Source: Bactericera cockerelli (lineage: Eukaryota; Arthropoda; Insecta; Hemiptera; Triozidae). From it: a DNA stretch of 64,000 nt. The notes under the pieces were generated by a model. That model was given only the letters and a program-made list of their open reading frames with translations. It searched no databases and was not told where the DNA came from. Position numbers and translations under genes: made by a program. Below are positions 33,001-44,325 of this stretch, in pieces. Where the stretch lies: assembly GCA_024516035.1 (NCBI GenBank), contig CM044964.1:28349778-28413777 (forward strand), given 5' to 3'. Position 1 is the stretch's first letter. Each line of letters starts with the position of its first letter.

Positions 33001-36000
33001 AGGAGGAGGAGAAGCCTAAGAAGAAGAGAGCCGCTGCCCCCAAGAAAGCCGCACCCAAGAGAAAGAAGGCAGATAGCGATGACGACAACTCTGACCCAGC
33101 CTCCGAAGACGTAAGATACAATACCCATTGCTACTTCAAGTTATTATTTTAGAATAGAATAGAATAATAATGTTTATTTGTAATATTATGTTACAATATT
33201 CATAATATTACAAATATTGTAACATAATATTACAAATAAACATTATTATTCTATTCAAGTTATTATTTTAAACACTTGAAGCACGTGTCCATGTGTAGTG
33301 CACTTAGCTTGTGACCTGAGTTCAATGCCCAGTCGGGCACAATTTTGAAGTGATTTAGCTCAAATGATTAATTAGGAAGATGGGTGCATTGAGTCGAAAA
33401 TAGAGTAAGTTTGGTCCAGGTCATGCAATACTTTTGTTGTTGCTTTAACCATTGATTAAAATTTGGTTCTTGGCTTGATTTTTAATATTAATATAAAATT
33501 GTGGCAGTTATTATTATTTTACACTTTTTTAGATATAAATAGACATAATGTACAATGTAAATAATTATTTAAACAAAGAAAAAAATGAAAACAATATATA
33601 CAATAAAATGAAAAAGAATTGAAAAATATATAAAAACATATGTCCTAACGAAAGGGCGGGGTTATTGCCTATGGCAATCTCTTCCACCCAACCCGTTGAC
33701 AGTTGATAAACACACTCTGAATATTTTATTTCCATTAAAAGAGATAAAACAGGAACAATACTCATCAATTCTTTTATATTTATATTGTATATGTATTGAG
33801 ATAAGTTTACATTGTACAAAATAAAGTATAAAACATATTGAAAAAAAAAAAAAAAAAAAAAAATCCTCATCATAACTAATCTCATCTATTCTCTCTCTCC
33901 CCCCAGGAGGACGTGAAGGACGACGACTACAGTCCGGCCAAGAAGAAGGGCACCCCCAAGAAGACGAAGAAGGCGGGCAAGAGCCCCGGGGGCAAGAAGG
34001 GGCGGGGCAAGAAGAGCAAGGGGGGCTCGGACTCGGACTCCGACGAGGACTGGGGGAAGAAGAAGAAGAAGGCCGCGGCTGGGGTGAGCCAAGCTTTGCT
34101 CTTTTTTTTTTTGTTAAAAAAAAAATATATGAAATCAAATGCAACCATTGGATAGTTGCAGTTACATGATTAACTTATTTATAATTATAAATCAGTTCCT
34201 GATACAAAAAATATCACAGGCCATCCAAAGGGGCAATAGCTCGAGCATCAGAGGCACGCTTCCTCTGGGTAGTGAGCTGGAAGAAATATTTTACCTTTGA
34301 AATATACGTTAACTTTTAAGTTAAAAAAAAAAAAAAAAAAAATACAAGTGTAAAAAATATTTAGTTACATAACAAATTATGATCTATGGTATTTAATCTA
34401 TGATACTTGGTAGTAGTAGCTCTAGTTTTTTTCACCAACCTCAGTAAATTGATTGATAAGTGGTAGCATGCTTGTCTTGCACTCCACGTTTTGTGACGTA
34501 ATAACTAAGTAACTTTTATGAAGCTGTGGACTTGTAACCTGGAGGTCAGTGGTTCAAGTTTTAAGTTAAGCTAACATTTAGTAGAGCAAGAGTATTTGTC
34601 ACATTACAATAAAATTGTGATTATCATAAATATGATGTGACTAACTAAAGTTTTTTAAGTTCGTGATCCCACTGTAAATTTCAAAAGAGATTTTTTTTGA
34701 AAAGAATTTCTTTTCAAAAAAATTGTTTGTTTTATTGTCTTTTGGCTGGGCATGTCTGTTATGGTATCCATGGTAGTTGTTAACCAGTGATTTTTTTTTG
34801 TAAAAAATTGACATGTTTGTTTTATTGTCTTTTGGCTGGACATGGCTGTTAGGGTATTAGTGGTAGTTATTTACCAGTGAGACGGATAATAATCATTCAC
34901 TTTCCACCCCAGGGCAAGAAGAAGACCGGTTTCGGGCGAGACTGCTCCCTGAGCCCCGAGCTGGCCGCCATCGTAGGCTCTGACACCATGCCCCGGCATG
35001 AGGTGGTGAAGCGGATCTGGGCCTACATCAAGGAGAAGAACCTGTACGATCCCACCAACAAGCAGTTCTGTGTGTGCGACGCCGAGCTGCAGAAAGTCAT
35101 GGGTGAGTTGATATTGAAAATAACAACAGAAATTAAAGTTTTGAAAAATGTACCACTCCTATTGAAAAACAGAACTAAAAAATACATCCTAACTAACTAA
35201 ATAATACTACAAAAAATATTACCAACTTCTTGATCTCTTCTTCTTTTACTTTACTTTTAAAATTCTCATTAAAAAAAAAAAAACTTTTCTACTTGTTACT
35301 CTTTAACTTAACTTAAAAATAACCCTTTTTTTTTCTTGTATCCCGCCACCAGATTTAATCTGAATGGGGTACAAAATACTTCCATATTTAATCAATCTTT
35401 AAAATAGTCTCATTTTAAATGTATTAAAATATGAGGTTTGTATTGGAGACTTAAAATATACAATAAAAGTAATATATTCAAAAAAATAAAAAGAAATATT
35501 GAAAATAAAATATAAGTTCTGTGTGTGTGACGCCGAGCTACAGAAAGTCATGGGTGAGTTGATATTGATAAAAAAATATAAATAATATAATTGTGCCTTA
35601 TTTATACTGCCCGATCAGGACAGAAAAATTCAGTATGAACAGAAAAGTGAAAAGTTGTACTAGATGTATATGTACATATTGTAAATTGTACATGAATATC
35701 AGAACATACCTGGACAGCTGTTTCGAGCTTATTTGCTCTCATCAGCAGGTAATAGTTCTGATTATCCATGGCATCAACTAATCTCTCTATTTTAATCAGT
35801 ATAAACAGAAGAGTGAGAAGTTGTACTAGATGTACATGAATATCAGAACATACCTGGACAGCTGTTTCGAGCTCATTTGCTCTCATCAGCAGGTAATAGT
35901 TCTGAATATCCATGGTATTAACTAACCTCTCTATTTTAATCAGTATAAACAGAAAAGTGAGAAGTTGTTCTAGACGTCCCTTTATTCCAGCAGTAAGCCC

Positions 36001-36991
36001 AGGACGTATTATTATGTGGTAAAAATCCCTAATGGGAGGATAACTTGTCATTTCCTGGCTGGGTTTTGAACCCGCGACCACTGGAATCTCTGGATTCGGA
36101 GTGCCGCCTTTTCCACTGAGCTACCGGGACAGACAATTTTTTTTTCACTTCTTGTCAATCTACAAAACGTAATTGATTTTAAAATGAAATTTCAAGTTCT
36201 GGTGTTCATTTCTCGTCTATGTTCTAAGGGTTGGGTAGAAGAATAACCCCGCCCTTTAGTTAGGACATATATCGCCGCTGCAAACACAAACTGTCGTATC
36301 TGCAAATTTTGCCATTTTCAGTTAAGAAGCGCACAGTGGTTCGTGCTTGCTGAGAATCTTTGAAACTCACATACGACTAACCTTAAAACTTGAATACTTC
36401 GGGAAGGAGTTGAGATACAGATACGACAGTTCGTGACGTGAAAAAGGAAGTTTCAAACCACTATGTGCGCTTCTTAACTGAAAATGGCAAAATTTGCAGA
36501 TACGACAGTTTGTGTTTGCAGCGGCGATATGTATATACTTATTTATTTTTTCTTTATTTTTTTCTTCTATTGTATTGTACTTTAATTTGTAATTATTTGT
36601 ATTGTATATAATACTAGCCGTTTGCCCGTGCTTTGCAACGGGACTAAATTTCAAATTTACTAAGGCATGGCCGTACTGCTGGACAGCAATGCCTTTTTGA
36701 ACTTATTATAATTTTTCTGGACAAAGCGATAATGGTTTTGGGGGGGTCAATTCTGAGACATTGTTCGCTATCTCTTACCGTTTTGGCTAAACAACTCCGG
36801 ACAAACAAACATAGGTAGGTAGGTAGGTAGGTAGGTAGGTAGTCCTTTTTTCTGTTTTATATATAGAGATGTCCTATTAATAAAGTGTTAATAAATAAAT
36901 AAATATTTTCCTCTCTCTCTCTCTCTCAGGTGTGAAGAAGTTCCGAACCTTCGGCATGATGAAACACCTCAAGACTCACTTCCTCGCCTAG
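30010..36991 (+). CDS. SWIB/MDM2-domain protein, UAF30/spp27-like, one exon missing
   Basis: Exons: 30010-30052 (MADISKADLKKEIAG), 32982-33110 (acidic then KPKKKRAAAPKK), 33907-34083 (EDVKDDDYSPAKKKG, Lys-rich, ends SDEDWGKKKKKAAAG), 34913-35102 (TGFGRDCSLSPELAAIVG, MPRHEVVKRIWAYIKEKN) and 36930-36991 (VKKFRTFGMMKHLKTHFLA, stop TAG). The last two exons form a SWIB domain at the C-terminus, as in the upstream activation factor subunit spp27/UAF30; the N-terminus resembles the start of a DEK_C helical domain. Such nuclear proteins act in chromatin and RNA polymerase I or II transcription. An exon of length 2 mod 3, with the rest of DEK_C, is needed between 30052 and 32982 and is not visible; the N gap at 31472-31571 is the likely place. 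Exons 3-5 are much more GC-rich than their introns. Confidence 0.85.
30053..31471. other. SWIB gene first intron, no exon found
   Basis: I searched for the rest of the DEK_C domain in all frames here and saw none. No repeat family recognised. Confidence 0.5.
31472..31571. other. Assembly gap (100 N)
   Basis: Exactly 100 N, a conventional gap of unknown true size, inside the first intron region of the SWIB gene. A missing DEK_C exon may lie here. Sequence right of it begins inside a truncated family A SINE. Confidence 0.98.
31572..31643 (-). repeat. SINE family A head cut by the gap
   Basis: TGACATCAATAGCTCAATCA and GTAATTCAAGCCTCAAGTTC, directly beside the N run. Confidence 0.6.
32122..32210 (+). 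ncRNA. C/D-box snoRNA, copy 4 (SWIB gene intron)
   Basis: Same 89-nt sequence as the RPL30 intron copies, but on the plus strand, which is the sense strand of the SWIB-domain gene that hosts it. Closing stem, C box ATGATGA and D box CTGA are intact. Confidence 0.8.
32527..32615 (+). ncRNA. C/D-box snoRNA, copy 5 (SWIB gene intron)
   Basis: Fifth copy, plus strand, about 400 bp after copy 4 and upstream of the exon at 32982. The boxes and closing stem are intact. The second guide reads CAACATCATTCC, one base different from copies 1, 3 and 4. Confidence 0.8.
33135..33270. repeat. 44-bp-arm hairpin flanked by 17-bp direct repeats
   Basis: Arms 33157-33200 and 33213-33256 are perfect inverse complements with a 12-nt loop. 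TTCAAGTTATTATTTTA occurs at 33135-33151 and again at 33254-33270. It lies in an intron of the SWIB gene. Confidence 0.85.
33510..33715 (-). repeat. Dispersed repeat, family H
   Basis: Minus strand starts GGGTTGGGTGGAAGAGATTG, then CCCCGCCCTTTCGTTAGGAC and an AT-rich part ending near (ATT)n. Other copies: 44960-45165, 50800-50940, 52585-53020, 59452-59575 and 36220-36600 (reversed, split by a TIR element). Confidence 0.75.
34518..34640 (+). repeat. SINE family A, 5'-truncated
   Basis: From GAAGCTGTGGACTTGTAACC to the tail GTGATTATCATAAATATGAT. Confidence 0.7.
35515..35575 (+). pseudogene. Duplicated 3' end of a SWIB-gene exon with its splice donor
   Basis: This stretch repeats the end of the exon 34913-35102 (TTCTGTGTGTG.GACGCCGAGCT.CAGAAAGTCATG) plus the donor and 15 bases of intron (GGTGAGTTGATATTGA), 460 bp downstream inside the next intron. 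It has two silent-type changes and no acceptor of its own, so it looks like a non-functional partial exon copy. Confidence 0.75.
35588..36133 (-). repeat. SINE family B with tandem insert
   Basis: Head at 35985-36133 and tail at 35588-35620 of one copy, separated by two tandem units of about 165 bp (AACAGAAAAGTGAGAAGTTG .. GGACAGCTGTTTCGAGC..). A third unit lies at 59634-59775. Confidence 0.8.
36269..36530. mobile_element. 262-bp TIR element inside a family H repeat
   Basis: Arms of about 70 bp, starting ATATCGCCGCTGCAAACAC, nearly perfect inverted repeats. Other family H copies show the uninterrupted sequence GGACATATGT at this place. Confidence 0.75.
36614..36870 (+). repeat. Truncated non-LTR 3' end with (TAGG)n
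   Basis: ACTAGCCGTTTGCCCGTGC, GGGACTAAATTTC, then (TAGG)8 and TTTTATATATAGAG: the look of RTE-type 3' ends in arthropods. Lies 60 bp before the last SWIB-gene exon. Confidence 0.4.
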
Positions 36992-38955
36992 AGTCAGCAA
37001 GAAGAGTGAGCATCGAATAAAACCACCCTGAGAGGACAGCCTGCACAACTCTTCCTCACATCACAACTCCTGGTGTCAGATTTACCTGACAGCGGGGATC
37101 AACTCCTTCATTTCGTTGTCATTTATCGACACTTGTATTTTCCTCCGATATTATGATTTATCCCCCCCCCCCCTCCCCTCTTTGTACATTGAATCGACAT
37201 GAATCCTATGTGATGTATGTGTGTAATACGACATGTGTGTAATATGACATGTATGTTTGACAAATATGAATGGGATAAATGTGTTTTGGGTGACCTTTGA
37301 TTTGGCATATTGTGTTAAGAGGACATTTCTTTTTATACAAAATCTGAGCTTTAAAAAAAACTGACGTCAGAAAAATATTTCAACCAAAATCATGTGATTG
37401 AGTGTTTTGCTCACAATCTTTTGATCTCTCAACGATTTTCTTTCTCTCAATCAAGATGCATCGTTGCTTTTTCCCCAAGGATGATCTGAACATTTTGATT
37501 TGTCCGTCAATGAATGTGTTGAAATCACAAGCCCGTTACCAAGATATCTCTCCATAATTCTCAACTACCCAGGCCAAAACGTGGGAATGATAAAAATATG
37601 GCTGTTGACTTTGTGCATTATTGAAGGCACACAAACTATGATCAGGATGAATGTCCTGTATCACTGACATTTCGTATGGAGCACTCTGATTTGTGGAACG
37701 ACATTCCCGCCAAGGAATTTGCACCAATCACAGGTCTTCATACAAAATACGTTAGAACAGAGATCTTCCCTCTCTAAGTTTTAATCGTTTATATTTTTCC
37801 CCAAACTCAAACAACTTGTTTCGAAAAGCACCAGTACATCTGAAAGCCACTGTAGTAATTCCCACACACACAAGTGGTTCTCTTGTGTTGTCAGCTCCTC
37901 GCGTATGCCTCATCAATGTGGACCCAAGTTATGTGTACGTTGTGTTAACCCTACTGATTTATTTTCAGTCACCCCACCCCCCCTCTTTAATTTAGCCCTC
38001 TTAGGAGTTAATTTCATTTTCTAGATCTTATTGTACTACCTTGTGTCTAGAGGTATCCAATGTTTTTTCTCCTCCTTTTCTCTTTATTTTTTTCCCATGT
38101 GTATATATTCTAAGAAGTAGCGTAAAACCCATCCCTCCTACGGAATCTTTGTCCCTCATCGTTTTTTTTCACTGCTTCCTCAAATTCTAACTATCTCTTG
38201 TTTGTTGGTCAATCTTTTGCAATTTATGTTTCTGTGTAGCTTTTGTGAACTTTAGATTTGAAAAAATATACATGAATTACCAATTAAAAAAACTAATATC
38301 TTCAGAAGTGTTTAGTTTTGAGAAAAAATTGTCTCAGATTTTAGCGTTGTTTTTGATTGACATAACGGCGGATTGTACACTAATAATATTTGGAAAGAGA
38401 GAATTTTGTGTCGTACAGACAGATAACACAAAGTTTTTGAACACATCTAATTATTTTTTGTTGAACATATCCACCTCAAAATTAAAAATTGCCTGTTAAG
38501 TGATTGTTTTGAGGCATTGAAAATTCTCTGGTTTAGATAACCGTCTGAGTTTAACTGTGAGTGGAACCGGGCATTGATGTTGAATTCGTGTCTGCCAGGT
38601 GAAGGTTTTGTGGGGGACCCGAGATGGGGGTAATCGATAGACCAGTTTGGACTGCCAGAATTTTTTTCTATGTTTACTTTCTTTTTGTTTATAATTTTGT
38701 GAGATAAGCACTGAAGTTTTATGTTGAGAATCCCGGGGGGTCAGTCAGTCAGTGAGTGGGCACCGTTTGTGTATTTTGTTGAATGGGAAATTATATCTCA
38801 GGCCACGTTTCAGACGGGGTGATTGAGTATGTGAGTTTTGTTGAATAGGAAATAATATCTCAGCGAAGGTTTTAGAATGGGTTTCAGTGTGTGAATTTTG
38901 TTGAAATGGAAATCAAACACACTTCGACCGAGGTGTGAAGATCTAAAGAACGATA
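36992..38955 (+). other. Likely 3'UTR and downstream region of the SWIB gene
   Basis: Almost free of the SINE and MITE families that crowd the rest of the window, with more balanced base composition than the introns. This fits a long 3'UTR but is not proof. Confidence 0.4.
37016..37021 (+). terminator. Candidate proximal polyadenylation signal of the SWIB gene
   Basis: AATAAA 25 nt after the stop codon. The next 1.5 kb is low in repeats and could be a longer 3'UTR, so this may be one of several sites. Confidence 0.4.
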
Positions 38956-39086
38956 CAGTCAATCCTGGATATAAGAGAACCGATTTCCAGGTCAAATTTA
39001 CCATTAAGGGGAGATAACCCCTAGCAAAACCTGGATATGAGAAACAATATCGATCCTCTGAGTTCTCTTATATCCAGTTTCGACTG
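38956..39086. mobile_element. Pogo/Tigger-like MITE with TA duplication
   Basis: Ends CAGTCAATCCTGGATATAAG and its inverse (CTTATATCCAGTTTCGACTG), 131 bp, TA on both sides. Flanking DNA matches a segment of the palindrome arm (GAGGTGTGAAG.. and CAAAGAAAGAGAC near 26293-26323) that lacks the element. Confidence 0.75.
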
Positions 39087-39089
39087 TAC

Positions 39090-40435
39090 AAAGAAAGAGA
39101 CATTAAATCTCAAAAAAGATTTTAGACATTGAGTCACCTATTTAATGTTACATTACCTTTTTTTTCTTGGGTTCCATTAACATTAAAATCGGTCTTTTTC
39201 CCGCTATTTTTTACCATTTGATGGAAGTGACCTTTTTTAATCGGTCAAAATTTTCGTTTGGATTTAAGTCGGAAACGTTCCCACCAACTCCATAGTCAAC
39301 TAGGAATGTTAAGATACCTCTCTCAGATTTGCATAGGGGTACACCGAATCTCTTCATGTGACTTGTGTGTTGATGTGACCGCAATCGGGTAGCTTATAGA
39401 TGGGAAAATTGCCCATTTCTTGATTTTTCGGAAGTGTCACTCGTCATTCGTACCATCGCACCCTTTTTTCGAGTGATGGTTTTTATTGGACTGAATTTTT
39501 AGAGTGCAATTGGTAGGACTGAAATAATGTACTGTGTATTTGGATAGTCAGAAAAAATTGATGAAGTAAAAAATAATGGTGGAATGTTTAATGTACCCTT
39601 GTTATGTTGTGTATTTGGATAGTCAGAAAAAATTGATGAAGTAAAAAATAATGGTGGAATGTTTAATGTACCCTTGTTATGTTCAGGAATGTTGAAGAAA
39701 TAAGATTAAATTTATCCTTCCTAAGCCTTCATTCCTAACCCCATCTTCAATTTTTTAATCATATTCCTATCATCCATTATCTATACTCCTGTAGCATGAT
39801 GAACTTTCGTATTTTTTTAACTTCTCACACCTCTTATTTTTTTTACGTTTTTAGTCCATTTCCCCTACTCTTAATTTAAGAAAATGATTTTTATTTAATT
39901 AATTTGATTTAATTATATATTTTAACATTTAATTAATATAAGGCGTAATTTTAAGTTGGTCAAGAGAAAAGGTCCATTTTCCCAATGGATTGAGAGTAAA
40001 AGCGTTGTGGAAATGTTCATGGACGCGCGAGATTTTTTTCTTATTCAACAAATTTTGAATAGATCTCAAATTAATGAGTTTTTTCTGTATGGAACGAATT
40101 GCCATTGTTTTATTTTCTTTTTCTATTACAGATTACAAGCTTAGGACTGACTCATGAAGTCATATTTAATCTAAGAGGAAATTATCCCTGAACACACGTT
40201 CTAGTGAGAATTTCAACCAATCACAGCGCACTATAGTTAGCTGATAGTGTGTCCACAAATATAATCTCATTTCATAATTCGGCCCCTTAGTTAGAAGGTT
40301 ATTCTATGATTGTATCTTACTCTTGGGGGCAAGAAATGCGAGAAGTTATTATTATCTCACCTAGTTGCTGGGTTTCTGTGTAAACACCATACATTTAACA
40401 CTGCTATCTAATGAGATCTACAGTGACCAGTTGAT
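39090..40435. other. Intergenic, only a 74-bp duplication seen
   Basis: AT-rich; apart from the tandem duplication at 39532-39682 nothing is recognised. Confidence 0.45.
39532..39682. repeat. Perfect 74-bp tandem duplication
   Basis: TGTGTATTTGGATAGTCAG to CCCTTGTTATGT occurs twice with no difference seen, so it is very recent or an assembly effect. Confidence 0.9.
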
Positions 40436-40439
40436 TCTA

Positions 40440-40735
40440 TTTGATTTTAACGTCCTGATTTTAAATTATTCAGGACGCGGATTTTAATTTCCATACGATG
40501 CGAATCGTAATAGCTACCCATGTTAACCTTACCCAGCCTGGGTAGGGACGGAAATGCCAGTCTCTCGTGGCTCCATTAACTGAGAATACCAGCCAGCTAC
40601 ACGGTCAACCTCACCTAGCCTGGGTTGGGCCGGAACTTCCGTGTTCGGAGAGAACAGGGTTTTCTGTCAAAGAATTCTAACCAAACCGGGATCGATCTCT
40701 AGCTAGACCACAACCGTTATACCAAGAAGGCTCCA
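40440..40735 (-). repeat. tRNA-headed SINE, family F
   Basis: Head with TATAACGGTTGTGGTCTAGC and GATCGATCCCGG. The body block (CCAGGCTGGGTAAGG-like) is present twice, suggesting a duplication or two overlapping copies. Confidence 0.65.
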
Positions 40736-41065
40736 AAATTGTAAATTATGTACCTACCAGAATTTTTGTAGCACAATCAATGTTAACACGGAGTTACAAT
40801 AATTGCCTTTTTTTATTTATACTACTGGGTTTCCACTTTCTGGGGAAATATATTTTTGGATTTAAGAAACTTTCAACTGCTTGATCACAGCTTTAACATA
40901 GCGTGTTAAAGAATGGAGCATTAAAACCCGAAATACTACTATGAACGCCGTCAATCTTGTAAATATGCGATGTGCGAAGCATTATAAAATACTGTCTTAA
41001 AATCAGGCGCTAATTTATCATACTAATGCGACATTTCTTCAATCCTAGGCTGGAATAAAGTTTTA

Positions 41066-41183
41066 GGGCGAAATTAATAAACTGTTTTGTGGCTCTTGAG
41101 TCTCCGATTGCGTACTGTCTGACATGGGGAAAAATCGCTGCTAATCAACAGAGTTATTTTTTTTGTCTATTAATTTGGCCTTA
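41066..41183. mobile_element. Diverged PIF/Harbinger-like MITE
   Basis: Terminal repeats GGGCGAAATTAATA / CTATTAATTTGGCC with a diverged interior (CTCCGATTGCGTACTG kept). Confidence 0.6.
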
Positions 41184-41439
41184 GTTAAGCTGAGAGAGAA
41201 GCACATATTCCTTGTTTACATTGTGTACACTGCCGAGGTAAGACTGAAAAGTCCCTTTTTTACTTTCTGTTACATAATGTAACAGAACTTAAAAAAAAAC
41301 ATTTATTGAAACGATTACAATGCGAATCAGCTGTCCTGAGATGTGTGGTGCTCAGAGAACTGGAATTTCAGTGCTGTCTCTCGTGGCTACAGCCGAGGCA
41401 TGGCCTTGTATTAATTTTTCCTAACCCTACACAATGATT

Positions 41440-41695
41440 CATTTTTTTTTTTAAGATGATTGTTTCACAGCTTTTTTTATTTCGTAGCCATGAAACAGGA
41501 GCTACCGTAGACGCTTTTGGTCTGTGTTGTAGCCTGCCCATCCCGTAGTATGCCTCCCCTCTCATGGGCGAGAAGCGACACATTACTTTCCATTTAGGTG
41601 CTGGGTCAACACGAGCGCACCGGAAGGTATCCCTTACAAGCAACTGTAAATAAATTAAGAATACAAATTTTTGTCAGCACCACGGGGGATCAAAC
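41440..41695 (-). repeat. SINE family D, head truncated
   Basis: Has the body and 3' part; head limited to GATCCCCCGTGG. Confidence 0.78.
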
Positions 41696-41927
41696 CCTTT
41701 TTTCGATTGTTTCGGCCCACAGACCTCTCTTGGTCTTTTTCTTTCTCCCACTCTTTCTCGACATACATACAAGACCCTTCTAATCCGGGGCCTCCCAATT
41801 TCCTTCTCTAACAGTAATACCTTCTACACCTTAATAAATCAAATCAAATACGTGCGCTCATAATAATAAAAATCAAAGCCCTCAGAGGCTTGATCGATTA
41901 GGCGGTTGGCGGTCTCGTAGTTTTCTA

Positions 41928-42445
41928 CACCCTGTATATTCCCAGCTAATGTAAGTCTCCTGTGGCACACATTTCGGGGTCTCCCAATCTGGGGCCTCTC
42001 TCTCTCTCTCTTTCTCTCTCACCTCCTTTCTCCCCCTCGCTCTCACTTTCTCTCCTTGTGACCCCTTATACACTTTGTATATTCCCAGCTAATGTAAGTC
42101 TCCTGGGAATCAAGGCTCTCTCTCTATTTCTCTACTTGTGACCCCTTATACACCCTGTATATTCCCAGCTAATGTAAGTCTCCTGTGGCACACATTCCGG
42201 GGCCTCCCAATCTGGGGCCTCTCTCTCTCTCTATCTCTCTCTCCTTGTGACACCTTATACACCCTGTATATTCTCAGCTAAGGTAAGTCTCCTGTGGCAC
42301 ACATTCCGGGGCCTCCCAATCTGGGGCCTCTCTCTCTCTCTCTCTATTTCTCTACTTGTGACACCTTATACACCCTGTATATTCCCAGCTAAGGTAAGTC
42401 TCCTGTGGCACACATTCCGGGGTCTCCCAATCTGGGGCCTCTCTG
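41928..42445. repeat. 80-140-bp tandem repeat, five units
   Basis: Each unit has ACACCCTGTATATTCCCAGC, TAAGTCTCCTG, a CCTCCCAATCTGGGGCCTC block and a CT-rich tract of variable length. Units differ mostly in the CT tract. Confidence 0.92.
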
Positions 42446-42647
42446 TCTGGCCGGACTCAAAAATGAAAGTTCCCGAATATGGGACCTCCGTCCAGGCCAT
42501 AATTACCTGGTCCAGAAGATTCAGACATTCCTTGTGGAGATATCGCGGCGCTCCGGCAATGCCTGCAGCTTCCGTGGCTCTCACGAGACGAGAAAAATGT
42601 TAACCCTTTGAGTCCACGTTTTATATTAATAATATGAGACTAGGGGC

Positions 42648-42904
42648 GGAATTAATAGACAAAATCGATAACTTAAGTCATTGCTTAGTTTCGGTTTTCA
42701 CTATCTTAGGGCGGATTTAATAGACTCTTTCTAATACCTCTGTGGCGCTAAGTCACGGATTGCGTACTGTGTAAGATAGGGAAAACCGACGCTTAGCAAA
42801 GACTTGTGATAGGTATAGAATTTGTCCATTAATTTCGCCCTTAGTACGCATTCCAAGACTTATCGCCACAAAGGCATTACAAAAAAGTCTATCCATTCCG
42901 CCCT
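42648..42904. mobile_element. Nested or rearranged PIF/Harbinger-like MITEs
   Basis: At least two partial copies back to back: GGGCGGAATTAATAGAC at 42648, a second start at 42711 and ends near 42840 and 42904. This suggests one copy inserted into another. Confidence 0.65.
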
Positions 42905-42984
42905 AGGATTCATTGTACTGATTTATAGCTTCATCTTCTTTCACTTTGCCTTTTCCCAATCCTACTTGGGATCGTCATTTTTCA

Positions 42985-43165
42985 ACCACACTGTTAAGGT
43001 TGCTTGGTTGTGGCACATGTTTTACGGCTGGATGCTCTTCCTAGAACCAACGATTTCTTTTGATTTAACGTTCTTATTAGGGCGGGGGTTTTACCCACCA
43101 TTTGGGTTTTACCCTCCAGGAGGCATTGTACCAGCTACCTCCATCAACCTCACCAAGACCCGGAA
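42985..43165 (-). repeat. Family F SINE, body and tail
   Basis: Has GGTTGATGGAGGTAGCTGGT body, a TAAAACCCCCGCCC block and the 3' tail AGAGCATCCAGCCGTAAAAC. Confidence 0.65.
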
Positions 43166-43524
43166 ATGTATTAATTCATAGCAACTAATCATCCACTTTC
43201 AAAGATTTAGAGAGTAGTCTAAGACTAGTTTCGTCTAAGACAATAAATCCTAGTAAATTGGGTAATCAAACTTGTTGAATTTATTCCTTTGAGTCCATAC
43301 AAACAAATCTCAGTAGCATGATCGATAATGCGGTGGACCTTTTTTAATTTGAGTTTAACGTCGCTGTCAACTGCATGGTCATATCACGACGGGCGCGGTA
43401 AACTAGAGATCGGTGCTTCGAGTCACAAGTTCAGCAAAAAAATTAGCAGTGCGAGTAAGTTGTTGCTACTCTTTTTTTTGTTTCAAGACATGCTCAGTAT
43501 GCAAGTTTTGTACGGCCCTTGATA

Positions 43525-43662
43525 AGTTACCATATTTATGTTAATCACTTTCGTGATATCACAACTACTGAATCTCGCCTTCCTAAATCTACGCTGAAAA
43601 CAGGACTTGAACCATAGAGGTTACAAGTCCGCCGCCTTATCGATCAAGCTACTGAGGTCAGT
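43525..43662 (-). repeat. SINE family A
   Basis: Full copy with a shortened region before the B box. Confidence 0.82.
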
Positions 43663-43854
43663 CGGCCCTTGATACAGTGGAGGGCTAACGCTAACATTTG
43701 GATATTAGCATCTGGGCAGTGATTAATTTAATATGATGCTTATAGGCTAGCTTCTATCTGTGGGAACCGGGCAACCTGTTCTATAGCTCCAGGGCTAATA
43801 ATAATAAATACAGGGTGTCTCTTTGTGAATATTATGCCCTGTCTTGTGACCTCA

Positions 43855-44070
43855 CTGGTAGCCAAGTGGTTAACGCGCTAGTATCGTCATCCAGGTTGCA
43901 CAGGGATTCGTTGGTTCGAATCCCCCCCAATGCATGAAACATTCCTCATTAATTTGAGTTTGAGACCACATGATAATAAGACTTCGAGGGTTTGGTGGTA
44001 GAAAATGCTTTGAGCATTAACCTTGCCTGGTGGTTACCTTCTACTAGGGAGTTTTATTATTATTATTATT
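43855..44070 (+). repeat. SINE family C
   Basis: CTGGTAGCCAAGTGGTTAAC head, GGTTCGAATCCC B box, (ATT)n tail. Confidence 0.85.
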
Positions 44071-44084
44071 ACTTAAAAAAAGAT

Positions 44085-44325
44085 CACTCATCTTTTTTAT
44101 TTTGTAGCCACCTCCTATCAACGTAGTATGCCTCCCTCTGATGGGAGAGAAGTGACACAATACTTCCCATTTAGGTGCTAGGTCCACACGAGCGCACCGG
44201 AAGGTGTCCCTTCCCTTACAAAGAACTGTAAAGTTTTTTGTTCTTTTTTGTCGGCTCTGGGGTTTGAACCCGCGTCCTTCCGTATGGCAAGCGAGTATCC
44301 TACCAATGAGCTAATCGTGCGCCCA
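44085..44325 (-). repeat. SINE family D
   Basis: Head GATTAGCTCATTGGTAGG, GGGTTCAAACCCC and body, with a deletion in the 3' part. Confidence 0.8.

Noticed and set aside
33662..34144. Minus-strand ORFs of 160, 73 and 68 codons over the SWIB-gene exon
   Set aside because: Antisense shadows of the lysine/acidic exon at 33907-34083.
35602..36081. 159-codon minus-strand ORF
   Set aside because: Spans two tandem repeat units and a SINE body; the repeat in the peptide mirrors the DNA repeat.
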